Positions 44,216 through 52,925 of a stretch of DNA of 64,000 bases are shown here, in pieces. This stretch comes from Natrialba swarupiae (GTDB taxonomy: Archaea > Halobacteriota > Halobacteria > Halobacteriales > Natrialbaceae). Below the pieces are notes generated by a model. That model did no database searches and had not been told where the DNA came from. It worked only from the letters and a program-made list of their open reading frames with translations. The number at the start of each line of letters is the position of its first letter. The stretch's first letter is position 1. Location: contig NZ_VTAW01000001.1 of assembly GCF_008245225.1 (NCBI RefSeq), positions 1 through 64,000 on the forward strand. Reading direction: 5' to 3'. A program made the position numbers and the translations under genes.

Positions 44216-44362
44216 GTTTGTGGCCGACGGGCTGCGATCCTGTTCGGGATCGGGTTCTCCGTCGGCTGGGGTGGTCGGCTTTCGTTCGTCAGTTGGCTCG
44301 TCGTGAACGTCGTGCTCTGGGTGGCCTTTGTTCGGCTGTTCTTGGACTTTCGTACTCGGTGA
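44216..44362 (+). pseudogene. Frameshifted remnant of a small membrane protein
   Basis: The frame ending at TGA 44360-44362 encodes a clear membrane pattern: AAILFGIGFSVGWGGRL, then WLVVNVVLWVAFVRLFLDF. No start codon is found in this frame. A different frame just upstream (about 44158-44215) encodes another hydrophobic helix (VGVYLVAAVVFDR). A small two- or three-helix protein broken by a frameshift is the simplest reading. I do not recognise the family. Confidence 0.4.
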
Positions 44363-44441
44363 GCCCCCTCGGATGGCGATCATTCTGGCGGTAACGGGTG
44401 ATCCCGTCACTGCTTTACCTGCATCGGTCCAACCGTGGGCT

Positions 44442-44687
44442 ATGAGAGTCGAATTCGACGAGGATACGTGTATCGGCATGTACCAGTGTGTCGCCGAGTG
44501 GGACGCTTTCGAGGAGGACAAAGCGAGGGGGAAGGCAGTCCTCGAGGGCAGCGACGAGACCGAGGACGGAGTGTTCGTCCGTGAGGTGCCCGAAGACGAG
44601 GAACTGGACGCGAAGTTCGCCGCACGGACGTGTCCAGTCGACGCGATCACGATCTACGACGACGACGGCGAGCAGTTGATTCCCTGA
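44442..44687 (+). CDS. [3Fe-4S]-type ferredoxin
   Basis: The product has 81 residues from ATG 44442. The ligands are C10-x5-C16 in CIGMYQC and C64 in TCPVDAI. The middle Cys of a [4Fe-4S] site is replaced by Met13, which is the pattern of [3Fe-4S] ferredoxins that often feed electrons to cytochrome P450. A P450 gene lies 1.4 kb downstream on the same strand. TATA-like GCTTTACC at 44412-44419 fits a leaderless message. The stop codon TGA is the first part of TGATACGG, a palindromic-repeat arm. Confidence 0.85.
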   Translation: MRVEFDEDTCIGMYQCVAEWDAFEEDKARGKAVLEGSDETEDGVFVREVPEDEELDAKFAARTCPVDAITIYDDDGEQLIP

Positions 44688-44703
44688 TACGGACTGCCGT
44701 CCC
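44685..44703. repeat. Repeat arm on the ferredoxin stop codon
   Basis: TGATACGGACTGCCGTCCC starts on the ferredoxin TGA and matches the arm TGATACGGATTACTGTCG. A partner arm is not obvious within 100 bases. Confidence 0.45.
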
Positions 44704-44734
44704 GGTGTGCTGACGGGTCCCAGTCACACTGAAA

Positions 44735-44910
44735 ATGGCTTCCGACCCGTACGATGCTCTCGACGAGCGAACCGCTTCGACGAGTGGTTCCCAGTCGCGG
44801 ACCGCCAGTTGCGCCCCGCTTCCGTCGTGGGACGATTCGAAAGTGGACGGACACTCGCGGAAGCCGTGTCGCTGCTGTACAGTAGACCGCGTGGGAAACC
44901 GGTCGAATGA
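44735..44910 (+). pseudogene. Possible small frameshifted ORF
   Basis: ATG 44735 opens MASDPYDALDER in one frame. At about 44770 the coding pattern seems to move to another frame, which continues NRFDEWFPVADRQLRPASV and then ESGRTLAEAVSLLYSRPRGKPVE to a TGA at 44908-44910. Joined, they give a protein-like sequence of about 59 residues. The family is not recognised, and chance cannot be excluded. Confidence 0.3.
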
Positions 44911-45342
44911 CGTGGTGGATGGTTATGATGCCAGGGGTACTCACCGGTGACCTTCCGCGAGTGTAATCAGAAGTTTCACGGTGGATACAAAGAGCGTGTG
45001 GCCAAACAGTGTTGGCCCAGATCGCCGATCTCCACGTCGGTATCACCCCCCACAAACCGCCCATGCAACCGAATGGGAAATCCGTAGGAGGTTCACCCCC
45101 GAAGGACCGACCGGTCTCCCGTCGGCATCGATAGGCGACCGCTTCCGCCGGGAGACCACCCACTGATACGGACCGCGATGCGTCGGTCCCGGTCGATCGC
45201 AGACCGGCGGGTGATCGACCGGTAATCGGTCATCGCAGACCGTACGAGCGATCCACACGGAGGACACGAGCGCACGCACGCCTCTCTCTCGACACTCTGC
45301 TCTCTCCTCTTTGTACTCCCCCCCGGCAGTTCTTCCGACTGC
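44911..45342. other. Gene-free region between ferredoxin and regulator genes
   Basis: No convincing reading frame is present. It contains the palindromic repeat at 45163-45248. The remaining sequence shows nothing recognisable. Confidence 0.4.
45163..45248. repeat. Palindromic intergenic repeat
   Basis: The left arm CTGATACGGACCGCGATG faces the right arm CATCGCAGACCGTACGAG, and the inner stem CCGGTCGATC pairs perfectly with GATCGACCGG. The size (86 bases) and the outer arm match the copy at 855-942, although the inner sequence differs. Confidence 0.6.
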
Positions 45343-45999
45343 TCACCGTCGCAACGCCGCATCCACGAGTTCGGCCTCGGCCGTCCGCAGGAGCGTCGAG
45401 GCCGCGCTCTCCGAACACTCGAGTGCCGCCGCTACGTCGGCGAGCGACCCGCTTCGAGGGACGTCGTAGTAGCCGGCCGCCCGTGCCGTCTCCATCGCCT
45501 CGAACTGACGGGCCGTCAGTCGACCCGCCAGCGTCTCGGCTTTCCGCTGGTGGTCGCTCACCCGCTCGACCTCGACGCGGACGTCGTCGGGGAACGCCTC
45601 GAGCACCGACGAGAGCGCGTCGGGTTCCCCGAGGACGGTCGCGTGGACGGTCTCCCGGCCGGTGTAGACGACCGGTGGGACGACCACCAGTCCCGAAACG
45701 TCGAACGCACCCAGCAACATCGCGTCGGATTCGCGCAGATCCATCTCGACGTAGCCGTAGAACGTGTCGTCGTCGACCCGGGAGATGTCGTACCGGTGGA
45801 CGAACTCGAGGTCGGTGACGACCTCCTGTATCCCCTCGAGATCGCCGACGAACAGCGAGAGAAAGCGGACGGTTTCCGACTCCGAATCGACGTGCCAGGA
45901 GAGCAACTCCTCTCGGTGAAGTACGGATTCGACCGCCAGCTCCGGCACCGGCATCCGCATCGACGGCGGCAGCCGAAGCGTCAGGTCGGCCGACTGCAT
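45343..45999 (-). CDS. Bat-type HTH transcription regulator
   Basis: The product has 218 residues. The N-terminal 150 residues form the sensor-like domain typical of haloarchaeal bacterio-opsin-activator (bat) regulators (LLSWHVDSESETVRFLSLFVGD, FYGYVEMDLRESD). The C-terminal HTH_10 domain is LTARQFEAMETARAAGYYDVPRSGSLADVAAALECSESAAST. It diverges from the cytochrome P450 gene, so it may control that gene. The ligand is unknown. Confidence 0.88.
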   Translation of the reverse strand: MQSADLTLRLPPSMRMPVPELAVESVLHREELLSWHVDSESETVRFLSLFVGDLEGIQEVVTDLEFVHRYDISRVDDDTFYGYVEMDLRESDAMLLGAFDVSGLVVVPPVVYTGRETVHATVLGEPDALSSVLEAFPDDVRVEVERVSDHQRKAETLAGRLTARQFEAMETARAAGYYDVPRSGSLADVAAALECSESAASTLLRTAEAELVDAALRR

Positions 46000-46074
46000 A
46001 CTCGCCCGTTATCACTTATAGAAGTTCAGTGCTTCGGCACAACGGCGACACTTCTGGAACGCCACTCTCGAGGT

Positions 46075-47541
46075 ATGAGTCGTTCAGGACCGCCGGCGGA
46101 TGGACGAACGGGAGGAAACGACCGCGACCGACCGCTCGAGGGCCGGAGCGGCGAGACCGAGGCGGACGAGGATGTCGGCGTCGAGGCGGCGTCGCTCCCC
46201 GGGCCGCGCGGGTTTCCGCTCGTCGGGAACACGGTTTCGTTCACCCGTGATCCGGTCGGGTTCCTCGAGTCACTCGGCGAGTACGGCGACGTCGTCGGCT
46301 ACGAAGCCTACGGTCGCGAGTTCGTCGCGTTCTGCGATCCGGAACTCGTCGAGACGGTCCTCGTCTCCGAGAGCGACGCGTTCTGGCGCGGCGAGTTCGA
46401 ACACGAGTTCGGCGAGGCCATCGATCTCCAGGGCGTGCTCTTCGCCGAGGGCGACCGGTGGAAACGCCAGCGGCTCCTGTTGCAGTCGGCGTTCACCCCG
46501 GATCGAATCCGGTCGTACGCCGACGATATGGTCGAGGAGACCGTCCACACGGTCCGGGGCTTGGACGACGGACAGGTGATCGACCTCGAGGAGACGCTGT
46601 CGACGCTGACGCTCCGCGTTCTCGCACGGACGCTGTTCGACCTGGAGCTGACCGACGAGCGCGGGGCCGTCGTGCGGCGATGGGTACAGGCCATGAACGA
46701 GTACACGGATCGCGAGATGTTCGGGGTTCGCGCGTTACTCCCGTCGTGGCTCCCGAGTGCGACCGAACGCGAGTTCGACCGTGCCGCGACCGACGTCGGT
46801 GTGTTGGTCGACGAACTCGTCGCCGAGCGTCGCGAGGCGGGCGCAGACGGCGACGACCTGCTGTCGTTGCTCGCGACCGCAGAGTACCCCGACGGGAGCC
46901 GTCCGTCCGCCGAGGAGATCGGCGACCAACTGAAGACGTTCCTGCTCGCTGGCCACGAGACGACTGCGACGGCGCTTACGTACGCCTGCTGGCTGCTCGC
47001 AGGCCACGAGAGCGTTTGGGACCTCCTCGAGCGCGAGATCGACGCCGTCTGTGGTGACCGCGAGCCGACGATGGCAGACCTTCCCGACCTCGCGGTGACG
47101 GAGGCTGTCGGCCGTGAGGCCATGCGGCTGTATCCGCCGCTACCGTTTCTCAACCGCGAGCCGCTCGAGCCGGTCGACGTCGGCGGTTATCGACTCACGC
47201 CGGGAACGGTCGTCCAGCTCCCGATGATCGCCATCCACCGCGACGAGCGGTGGTGGGACGACCCCGACGCGTTCCGGCCGGGGCGGTGGCTCGAAGGGGG
47301 TGCTGACTCCGTTACGGACGCGGTGCTCGCCGACGGCGACCGGCCGGAGTACGCCTACTTCCCGTTCGGCGGCGGCCCGCGCCACTGCATCGGGATGCGC
47401 TTTGCGATGACCGAACTGCAGTTGACGCTCGCGACGCTGATCCGGCACGTCGAACTCGAGCGGATCGGCGACTCGATCGACGCGGGCGTCGGCGTAACCC
47501 TCGAGCCCGGGACGGTCGAGACGCGCGTTCGACGCCGATAG
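46075..47541 (+). CDS. Cytochrome P450
   Basis: The product has 488 residues from ATG 46075. A disordered acidic N-terminus of about 40 residues precedes LPGPRGFPLVGNTVSF. The I-helix oxygen motif is AGHETTATAL near 293. ExxR is E348-R351, and the heme loop FGGGPRHCIGMRFA puts the ligand at C438. There is no fused reductase, so it needs outside electron donors; a [3Fe-4S]-type ferredoxin is encoded 1.4 kb upstream. The substrate is unknown. A bat-type regulator diverges from it. Confidence 0.95.
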   Translation: MSRSGPPADGRTGGNDRDRPLEGRSGETEADEDVGVEAASLPGPRGFPLVGNTVSFTRDPVGFLESLGEYGDVVGYEAYGREFVAFCDPELVETVLVSESDAFWRGEFEHEFGEAIDLQGVLFAEGDRWKRQRLLLQSAFTPDRIRSYADDMVEETVHTVRGLDDGQVIDLEETLSTLTLRVLARTLFDLELTDERGAVVRRWVQAMNEYTDREMFGVRALLPSWLPSATEREFDRAATDVGVLVDELVAERREAGADGDDLLSLLATAEYPDGSRPSAEEIGDQLKTFLLAGHETTATALTYACWLLAGHESVWDLLEREIDAVCGDREPTMADLPDLAVTEAVGREAMRLYPPLPFLNREPLEPVDVGGYRLTPGTVVQLPMIAIHRDERWWDDPDAFRPGRWLEGGADSVTDAVLADGDRPEYAYFPFGGGPRHCIGMRFAMTELQLTLATLIRHVELERIGDSIDAGVGVTLEPGTVETRVRRR

Positions 47542-47606
47542 CTGTCGGTCGGAGCGCTCGGTCTCGGGGGTGATAGGTCGAAAAACGAGAACGGTCGAAT
47601 CCGCGA

Positions 47607-48521
47607 CTACGCGATCTTCTCGTACTGATCGGAGAGTTTCTCGGCGGCCTCGCCAAGCTGGTTGCGTTCGAACTCCGTGAGATCCCACTCGACGATCTCC
47701 TCGACGCCGTCGGAGCCGAGTTTCACGGGGACGCCGAAGGCGGTGTCCTCGTGGCCGAACTCGCCCTCGAGTGTGACGCTCGCGGGGAGCACTTCGCCGG
47801 TGTCCCGGAGGATGGCCTCGACCATGTGGCCGACGCCGGTCGCCGGCCCCCACTCGGTCGCGCCTTTCTTCTCGATGACGTTCATCGCCGAGGTCTGCAG
47901 TTCTTCGAGGAGTTCTTCCTTTTCGTCCTCGTCGAACTCGAGATCCCGACCGTTCACTCGCACTTTGGAGAAGACGGGGACCTGCGCGTCGCCGTGTTCG
48001 CCGAGGATCGTCGCCTCGACGTTCTGAACGGGGACGTCGTAGCGCTGGGAGATGACGTACCGGAAGCGCGCGGAGTCGAGTCGGCCGCCGAAGCCGATCA
48101 CTTGCTCGCGGGCGCGGTCGCCGGCCTCGTAGAGGTGGCGGTTGAGCAGGTCGACCGGGTTCGAGGTGGTGACGGTGACGAAGTCGTCGTTGTGCTCGGC
48201 GAGCGAGGAGCCGATGTCCTCCATGATCGGCGCGTTGTCGCCTGCGAGGTCGATTCGGGTCTGACCCGGCTGGCGCGGAATGCCGGCCGTGACGACGACG
48301 ACGTCCGACCCCGCCGTCTCCTCGTAGCCGCCCTGGCGGATCACGGTGTTCGAGTCGTACGCCGCACCGTGGTTCGTATCCGCGGCCTGTCCGATCGTCG
48401 TATCTTCCTGGTCCGGAATGTCCACGAAGACGAGTTCGTCCGCGACGTCCCGAAGCGCGATGTTGTAGCCTGCGGCGGCCCCGACCGTCCCGGCCGCGCC
48501 GACTACGCTAACTTTCGTCAT
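47607..48521 (-). CDS. mdh: Malate dehydrogenase
   Basis: The product has 304 residues, the LDH-like type described from haloarchaea. It interconverts malate and oxaloacetate with NAD. The dinucleotide site is [13 protein letters not shown] with FVDIPD after it, where Asp favours NAD over NADP. Substrate Arg residues are in [16 protein letters not shown], and the catalytic His is in [12 protein letters not shown] (H176). A TATA-like GGATTTAAC lies about 30 bases upstream of the ATG. It converges with the P450 gene. Confidence 0.95.
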   Translation of the reverse strand: MTKVSVVGAAGTVGAAAGYNIALRDVADELVFVDIPDQEDTTIGQAADTNHGAAYDSNTVIRQGGYEETAGSDVVVVTAGIPRQPGQTRIDLAGDNAPIMEDIGSSLAEHNDDFVTVTTSNPVDLLNRHLYEAGDRAREQVIGFGGRLDSARFRYVISQRYDVPVQNVEATILGEHGDAQVPVFSKVRVNGRDLEFDEDEKEELLEELQTSAMNVIEKKGATEWGPATGVGHMVEAILRDTGEVLPASVTLEGEFGHEDTAFGVPVKLGSDGVEEIVEWDLTEFERNQLGEAAEKLSDQYEKIA

Positions 48522-48705
48522 ACCACGTAACGATCCGCCTGCCCCCGCGTTAAATCCGTCGAATCCGGCTCTCTCGAGTAATTTGACGATATTTAAATCG
48601 ACGATTGTCGAAACTCGGCGCGCCGGAACGGGAATCGATCAGAATGGGAGGTCCACCCCCTGCCATCGCGGTTCGAACCGACTGGAAAATACCACTCGTA
48701 ACCGG

Positions 48706-48717
48706 ATAATTTATGAT
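48706..48717 (+). promoter_or_regulatory. TATA-like promoter of the CRTAC1-like gene
   Basis: ATAATTTATGAT is centred about 28 bases before the ATG at 48740. It is probably the promoter for both this gene and the haloperoxidase-like gene four bases after it. Confidence 0.55.
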
Positions 48718-48739
48718 GTAAACGAGGAGATGCTGTGGT

Positions 48740-50407
48740 ATGCGTTACCGAATGGGTGTCTGCTGTCTCGCGGTTTGTATCCTGCTTTCGGGCTGTGTCG
48801 GCGGTGCGCTCGAGGATAGACCCCCGTTCGGCGACGAGCCACCCGAGCCGACGACCGACGACTACGCCTTCGAGGAGGTCTCTACCGAGGCGAATCTCGA
48901 GTACGAGTCGATCGGGATCGGCGCGATAAACGGCAACGACGGCATCTACGCGGTCGACTACACGAACGACCTCGAGACGGATCTGCTCGCGATCGGCGGC
49001 GGACAGCCGGTCCTGTTCGAGAACACCGGCGGCGAGTTCGAGCGATCCGACGACCTCCCGCCGGTCGAGGGAACCGTCCAGGGCGCGCTCTTTGTCGATC
49101 ACGACAACGACGGCTGGGAGGATCTGCTTCTCTTGCGCCGCGGCGACACGCCGGTGTTCTTCGAGAACGACGAGGGAACGTTCCGCGAGCGCGACATCGG
49201 CTTCGACGACGAGTTCGTCGTTCCGGTCTCTGCGACGGCGGCCGACGCGACCGGCAACGGCTGTCCCGACGTCTTCGTCATCGACTACAACGACTGGCTC
49301 GACGAGCAGCCGATGGGGTGGCAACACTACCTCAACCTGACCGCCGAGGAGGACAACGGCCAGCCCAACGCCCTCTACGAAGGGACCTGCGGCGAGTTCG
49401 AGCGGGTCGACGACGCCGGCATCGAGGGCGACCACTGGAGCATGGCGACCAGCTTCGTCGATCTGACCGGCGACGGCAACCCCGATATCCACGTCGCGAA
49501 CGACTTCTTCGAAGACGAGATCTACTACAACCAGGGCGACGGCAGCTTCGAACGGGAGTACCTCGGCGAGGCGACGGACCGAAACGGGATGTCCTCACAG
49601 CCGGTCGACGTTACCGGCGACGGCCAACTCGAGCTCTTCGTCACCAACATCTACTTCCCACAGAGCCGCTGGGCCGAGATTCCCGACTCCCAGCGCCAGC
49701 TGTTCGTCGACTTCATGACCTCACGGATCGGCGACCGCAATCAGGGGAACAACCTGCTCGTGCACACTGAGGACGGGTTCGAGGATCAGGGCCAACAGCG
49801 CGGGCTGAACGAGGGCGGCTGGGGGTGGGGCTCCGCCGTCGAGGACTTCGACGGCGACGGACAGGTCGACGTCTTCCACGCGACCCAGTTCGAGGTCCGC
49901 TTCGACGAGCGCGAACCGACGTTCGTCCGCGGAATGTTGTTCGCCCAGCAGGACGGCCAGTTCCACCGTCTCAACACGAGCGAGGTTGGGTTCGAGGAGG
50001 TCGACGAACGCGGCGTCGCCGCGCTGGATTACGACGCGAGTGGATCGATGGACGTCGCCGTCGCGGCCAACGAAGCGCCGTACCGCCTCTACAGCAACGA
50101 GGGCGACCAGGGTGACAGTCTCCAGGTCGTCGTCGGCGGAAGCGAGGACCTCGAGCACACGACCCTCGGCACGACCGTCGAGGCGACCGCCGACGGCGAC
50201 ACGCAGCTTCGGGTTCGAAACGCCAGGGCGGACTACCAGTCACAGGATACGCGGACGCTTCACGTCGGGGTCGGCGAGACCGACTCGGTCGACGAACTCA
50301 GGGTGACCTGGCCCGACGGCACCGAACGGACGTTCGAGGACGTCGAGACCGGTCAGCGCATCCTCGTGACGCCCGACGGAATCGAAGACCGCCGATCGTA
50401 CTCGTAG
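48740..50407 (+). CDS. CRTAC1-like FG-GAP lipoprotein with ASPIC/UnbV domain
   Basis: The product has 555 residues. The signal ends in a lipobox, ILLSGC, so it is a surface lipoprotein. FG-GAP/integrin-like calcium-binding blades follow, with Asp-rich loops such as DHDNDGWEDLLLL, DATGNGCPDVF, DLTGDGNPDIHVAND and DVTGDGQLELFVTN. The C-terminal ASPIC/UnbV domain is about 465-545 (VGVGETDSVDELRVTWPDG). It ends four bases before the haloperoxidase-like gene. Adhesion or a structural partner role is inferred. Confidence 0.88.
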   Translation: MRYRMGVCCLAVCILLSGCVGGALEDRPPFGDEPPEPTTDDYAFEEVSTEANLEYESIGIGAINGNDGIYAVDYTNDLETDLLAIGGGQPVLFENTGGEFERSDDLPPVEGTVQGALFVDHDNDGWEDLLLLRRGDTPVFFENDEGTFRERDIGFDDEFVVPVSATAADATGNGCPDVFVIDYNDWLDEQPMGWQHYLNLTAEEDNGQPNALYEGTCGEFERVDDAGIEGDHWSMATSFVDLTGDGNPDIHVANDFFEDEIYYNQGDGSFEREYLGEATDRNGMSSQPVDVTGDGQLELFVTNIYFPQSRWAEIPDSQRQLFVDFMTSRIGDRNQGNNLLVHTEDGFEDQGQQRGLNEGGWGWGSAVEDFDGDGQVDVFHATQFEVRFDEREPTFVRGMLFAQQDGQFHRLNTSEVGFEEVDERGVAALDYDASGSMDVAVAANEAPYRLYSNEGDQGDSLQVVVGGSEDLEHTTLGTTVEATADGDTQLRVRNARADYQSQDTRTLHVGVGETDSVDELRVTWPDGTERTFEDVETGQRILVTPDGIEDRRSYS

Positions 50408-50411
50408 GAAC

Positions 50412-51884
50412 ATGTTCAATCCACGCACGCGATACGTCGACACGGATCGAACCGGCCCTGAAACGGATCGAACCGCCCTCGATCGTTCCAGCACGGAACG
50501 TTCGAGTGACGGCGTCGTCTCGAGTGCTGGCGAGGACAGTTCCTGCTCGAGTACTGGCGAGGACGATCCCTCCTCGAGAACGGCGACCGACGCACGCCCC
50601 TCGCGGAGCCGTCGCTCGGTGCTCGGGGCTCTGGGTACGGCCGCAGTCGTCGGCTTCGCGGGCTGTACCGAGGTCCTCGGGACGGGAGTGGTGCCGGCCG
50701 ACGAACCGCTGTGTCTGTGGAACGAACGGTTCGTCGAGGAGATTCAGCACTTTCGGGGCGGGAACTTCGCCCCCACGCGTCGCGGTGCGTTGTTGAACGT
50801 CGCGATGTTCGACGCCGCAAACGGCGTCGCCGCAGCGGCCGGCGACGACCACTTCGAGCCCTACCTCGTCGATCCGACCGACGCTCCGGCGGACGCGTCG
50901 GTGCTGGCCGCCGCGGCCGGTGCGGCCCACGAGACGATGACGGAACTGTACGGCGGCGAGTTCGACGACGACCTCCAGGCGACGCTCGCGGCGGCGGAAG
51001 GCGGTGACGTCGACGCGGGCGAACAGTGGGGACGAACGGTCGCGACCGTGCTACTCGAGCATCGCGACGACGAGTACGCGACCGACATCTACATCCCCTG
51101 CGAGGAGCCGACCCAGCCCGGCTGTTTTCGCCGGGACTGGAATCCCGTCCACGCACGCGTCGAGCCGTGGGCGATGGACTCCCGCGACCAGTTCCGATCG
51201 GACGGGCCGCCGGCCCTCGAGAGCGAGGCGTACGCCGACGACTGGTGGGAGGTGTACGAACTCGGAAACGACGCCGACGACCGGCCCCAGGAACACGTCG
51301 ACGTCGCGGCCTTCTGGCGTGGCGCGGCGGGCTCTCCACGGCCGCCGAACATGTGGAACGTTATCACCCAGAAAATCGTCGTCGACGAGTCGCTGTCCGT
51401 CCTCGAGGAGTGTCGGCTGTTCGCGTTGCTTTCGCTGGCGCTTGCGGACGCGGGCATCGCGGGCTCGGAGGCGAAGTACGAGTACGGCTTCTGGCGGCCC
51501 CGGACGGCGATCCACGAGGCCGACCGCGACGGCAACCCGGAGACCCACGCGGACGGGACTTGGGCACCGCTTTCGGTCGGGGGGTCACCCGAGTACACCT
51601 CGACGCTCGCCGCCTACGGCGGGGCCGGCTGTGCCGTCCTCGAGGGCGTCCTCGGGAGCGGCGAGTACGCTTTCGAGTTCGGCTCGGACATCCGGACCGG
51701 AACCGCCGGAGAGGACGAGGGGGTGGTCAGGTCCCACGACAGCCTCGGCGACGCGCTCGAGGAGTCGATCGACAGCCGCATCTACCTCGGAAATCACTTC
51801 CGTTCGGCGATGGTCGACGGCCGCGAGCAGGGCGAACGGATCGGCGAGTGGCTCCTCGAGAACTCGCTGCGTCCCGTCGAGTGA
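50412..51884 (+). CDS. Vanadium-haloperoxidase-like PAP2 protein
   Basis: The product has 490 residues. After about 55 disordered residues comes a Tat-type leader with RRSVLGALGTAAVVGFAGC. The PAP2/VHPO helices then follow. K355-x6-R362-P (KYEYGFWRP) and R456-x5-H462 (RIYLGNH) match the vanadate-pocket residues and spacing known from chloroperoxidase. The middle motif, normally PSGH, reads TSTL (S397-T398-L399), and the Asp four residues after the last His is Ala466. The vanadate pocket may be partly kept, but the catalytic His is missing. Activity is uncertain. Confidence 0.8.
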   Translation: MFNPRTRYVDTDRTGPETDRTALDRSSTERSSDGVVSSAGEDSSCSSTGEDDPSSRTATDARPSRSRRSVLGALGTAAVVGFAGCTEVLGTGVVPADEPLCLWNERFVEEIQHFRGGNFAPTRRGALLNVAMFDAANGVAAAAGDDHFEPYLVDPTDAPADASVLAAAAGAAHETMTELYGGEFDDDLQATLAAAEGGDVDAGEQWGRTVATVLLEHRDDEYATDIYIPCEEPTQPGCFRRDWNPVHARVEPWAMDSRDQFRSDGPPALESEAYADDWWEVYELGNDADDRPQEHVDVAAFWRGAAGSPRPPNMWNVITQKIVVDESLSVLEECRLFALLSLALADAGIAGSEAKYEYGFWRPRTAIHEADRDGNPETHADGTWAPLSVGGSPEYTSTLAAYGGAGCAVLEGVLGSGEYAFEFGSDIRTGTAGEDEGVVRSHDSLGDALEESIDSRIYLGNHFRSAMVDGREQGERIGEWLLENSLRPVE

Positions 51885-51938
51885 GCCGACGACGAATCGG
51901 TCGATCGAATCAAGGGACCGTGCTGACAACGAACGGGC

Positions 51939-52391
51939 ATGCGCGTCAGCGTTATCGGCGGCGGGACGATCACGGACCGGGAGCGAGCGGTTGCCGAGGA
52001 CGTCGGACGGGAACTCGGGGCACGCGGCCACACGGTGGTCTGTGGCGGTCGCGGCGGGACGATGGCTGCCGTTTGCCAGGGTGCCAAGGCGGAGGGCGGA
52101 ACCACGATCGGGATCCTCCCTGGCGACCGCCGAGGGGCGGCGAACGAGTACGTCGACGTCCCGATCGCGACGGGGCTCGGCCACGCCAGAAACGCGCTCG
52201 TCCCGATGAACGGCGACGGCGTGATCGCGCTTTCGGGCAGCGCCGGCACGCTCTCGGAGATCGGCTTCGCCGGGATCTACGGTCGGCCGGTCGTCGGCCT
52301 CGGAACCCACGAGATCGCCGACCTCGAGATCGAGGTCGTCGAGACGCCCGCGGAAGCGGCACGGGCGCTCGAGGCCGCCGTCTCCGAGTAG
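51939..52391 (+). CDS. TIGR00725/LOG-like nucleotide-binding protein
   Basis: The product has 150 residues with a single Rossmann-type domain: MRVSVIGGGTITDRERAVAEDVG, VVCGGRGGTMAAVCQGAK, GLGHARNALVPMNGDGVIALSGSAGTLSEI. It matches the TIGR00725 family, related to DprA and cytokinin-activating LOG proteins. The GGxGT(M/L)xE-like region points to nucleotide or sugar-phosphate binding. Function is unknown. It starts 54 bases after the haloperoxidase-like gene. Confidence 0.85.
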   Translation: MRVSVIGGGTITDRERAVAEDVGRELGARGHTVVCGGRGGTMAAVCQGAKAEGGTTIGILPGDRRGAANEYVDVPIATGLGHARNALVPMNGDGVIALSGSAGTLSEIGFAGIYGRPVVGLGTHEIADLEIEVVETPAEAARALEAAVSE

Positions 52392-52451
52392 TACTCCACC
52401 CTCGAGCGACGGAAGTATGCCTTTATAGTTCCTTGCTGACAACTACCGGTC

Positions 52452-52925
52452 GTGAACCGCAGAGCCCTCCTCCGGGCCGGCGCAGTCGGGGTGGTCGGTG
52501 TGACCGCCGGCTGTCTCGACGCCGTCGACCGGATCACCTGGAGTACCGGCGTCGGATCCCTCCATCGTCCCGGCGACGTCACCGTTGACGACCGCGACGC
52601 CGTGGACGACGGTGGTGTCGCGGCGATTCTCACGGACGAGGACGAAACCCGCCGGATCGCGGGAACCGAAGCGGCGGCCGAGTTCGTCGACGAGACCGAC
52701 TTCGAGTCGTACGGCCTCGTCGCCGTCCAGATCAGCCGGCCCGCCGTGGACGCCGCGTCGCTCTCGTTCGAACTGGGCGGGCCGGAGCGTGTCAGCCTCC
52801 GTGGGCTGTCGACCGTCGTCGACCTCGAGCCGTTTGGCGACCTCCCCGACTCGCTCGCCGATGCGGAGCGACTCGAGTACACGATGGCCCAGCGCTTCGA
52901 TCGCCCAGCGCTTCGATCGCCCTGA
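52452..52925 (+). CDS. Tat lipoprotein, frameshifted near its end
   Basis: The frame from GTG 52452 reads MNRRALLRAGAVGVV with a lipobox TAGC and ends early at 157 residues (FDRPALRSP). A 16-base tandem duplication at 52888-52919 shifts the frame. If one copy is removed, reading continues as AQRFDRPDALSPQTASITL to a TAG at 53002-53004, giving a natural ending of about 178 residues. The protein is probably outside the membrane, and no known domain is seen. The current product would lose its last 27 or so residues. Confidence 0.7.
   Translation: MNRRALLRAGAVGVVGVTAGCLDAVDRITWSTGVGSLHRPGDVTVDDRDAVDDGGVAAILTDEDETRRIAGTEAAAEFVDETDFESYGLVAVQISRPAVDAASLSFELGGPERVSLRGLSTVVDLEPFGDLPDSLADAERLEYTMAQRFDRPALRSP
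52888..52919. repeat. 16-base tandem duplication causing a frameshift
   Basis: The unit CCCAGCGCTTCGATCG occurs twice, head to tail (52888-52903 and 52904-52919). Sixteen is not a multiple of three, so the extra copy shifts the reading frame of the lipoprotein gene. Confidence 0.9.
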
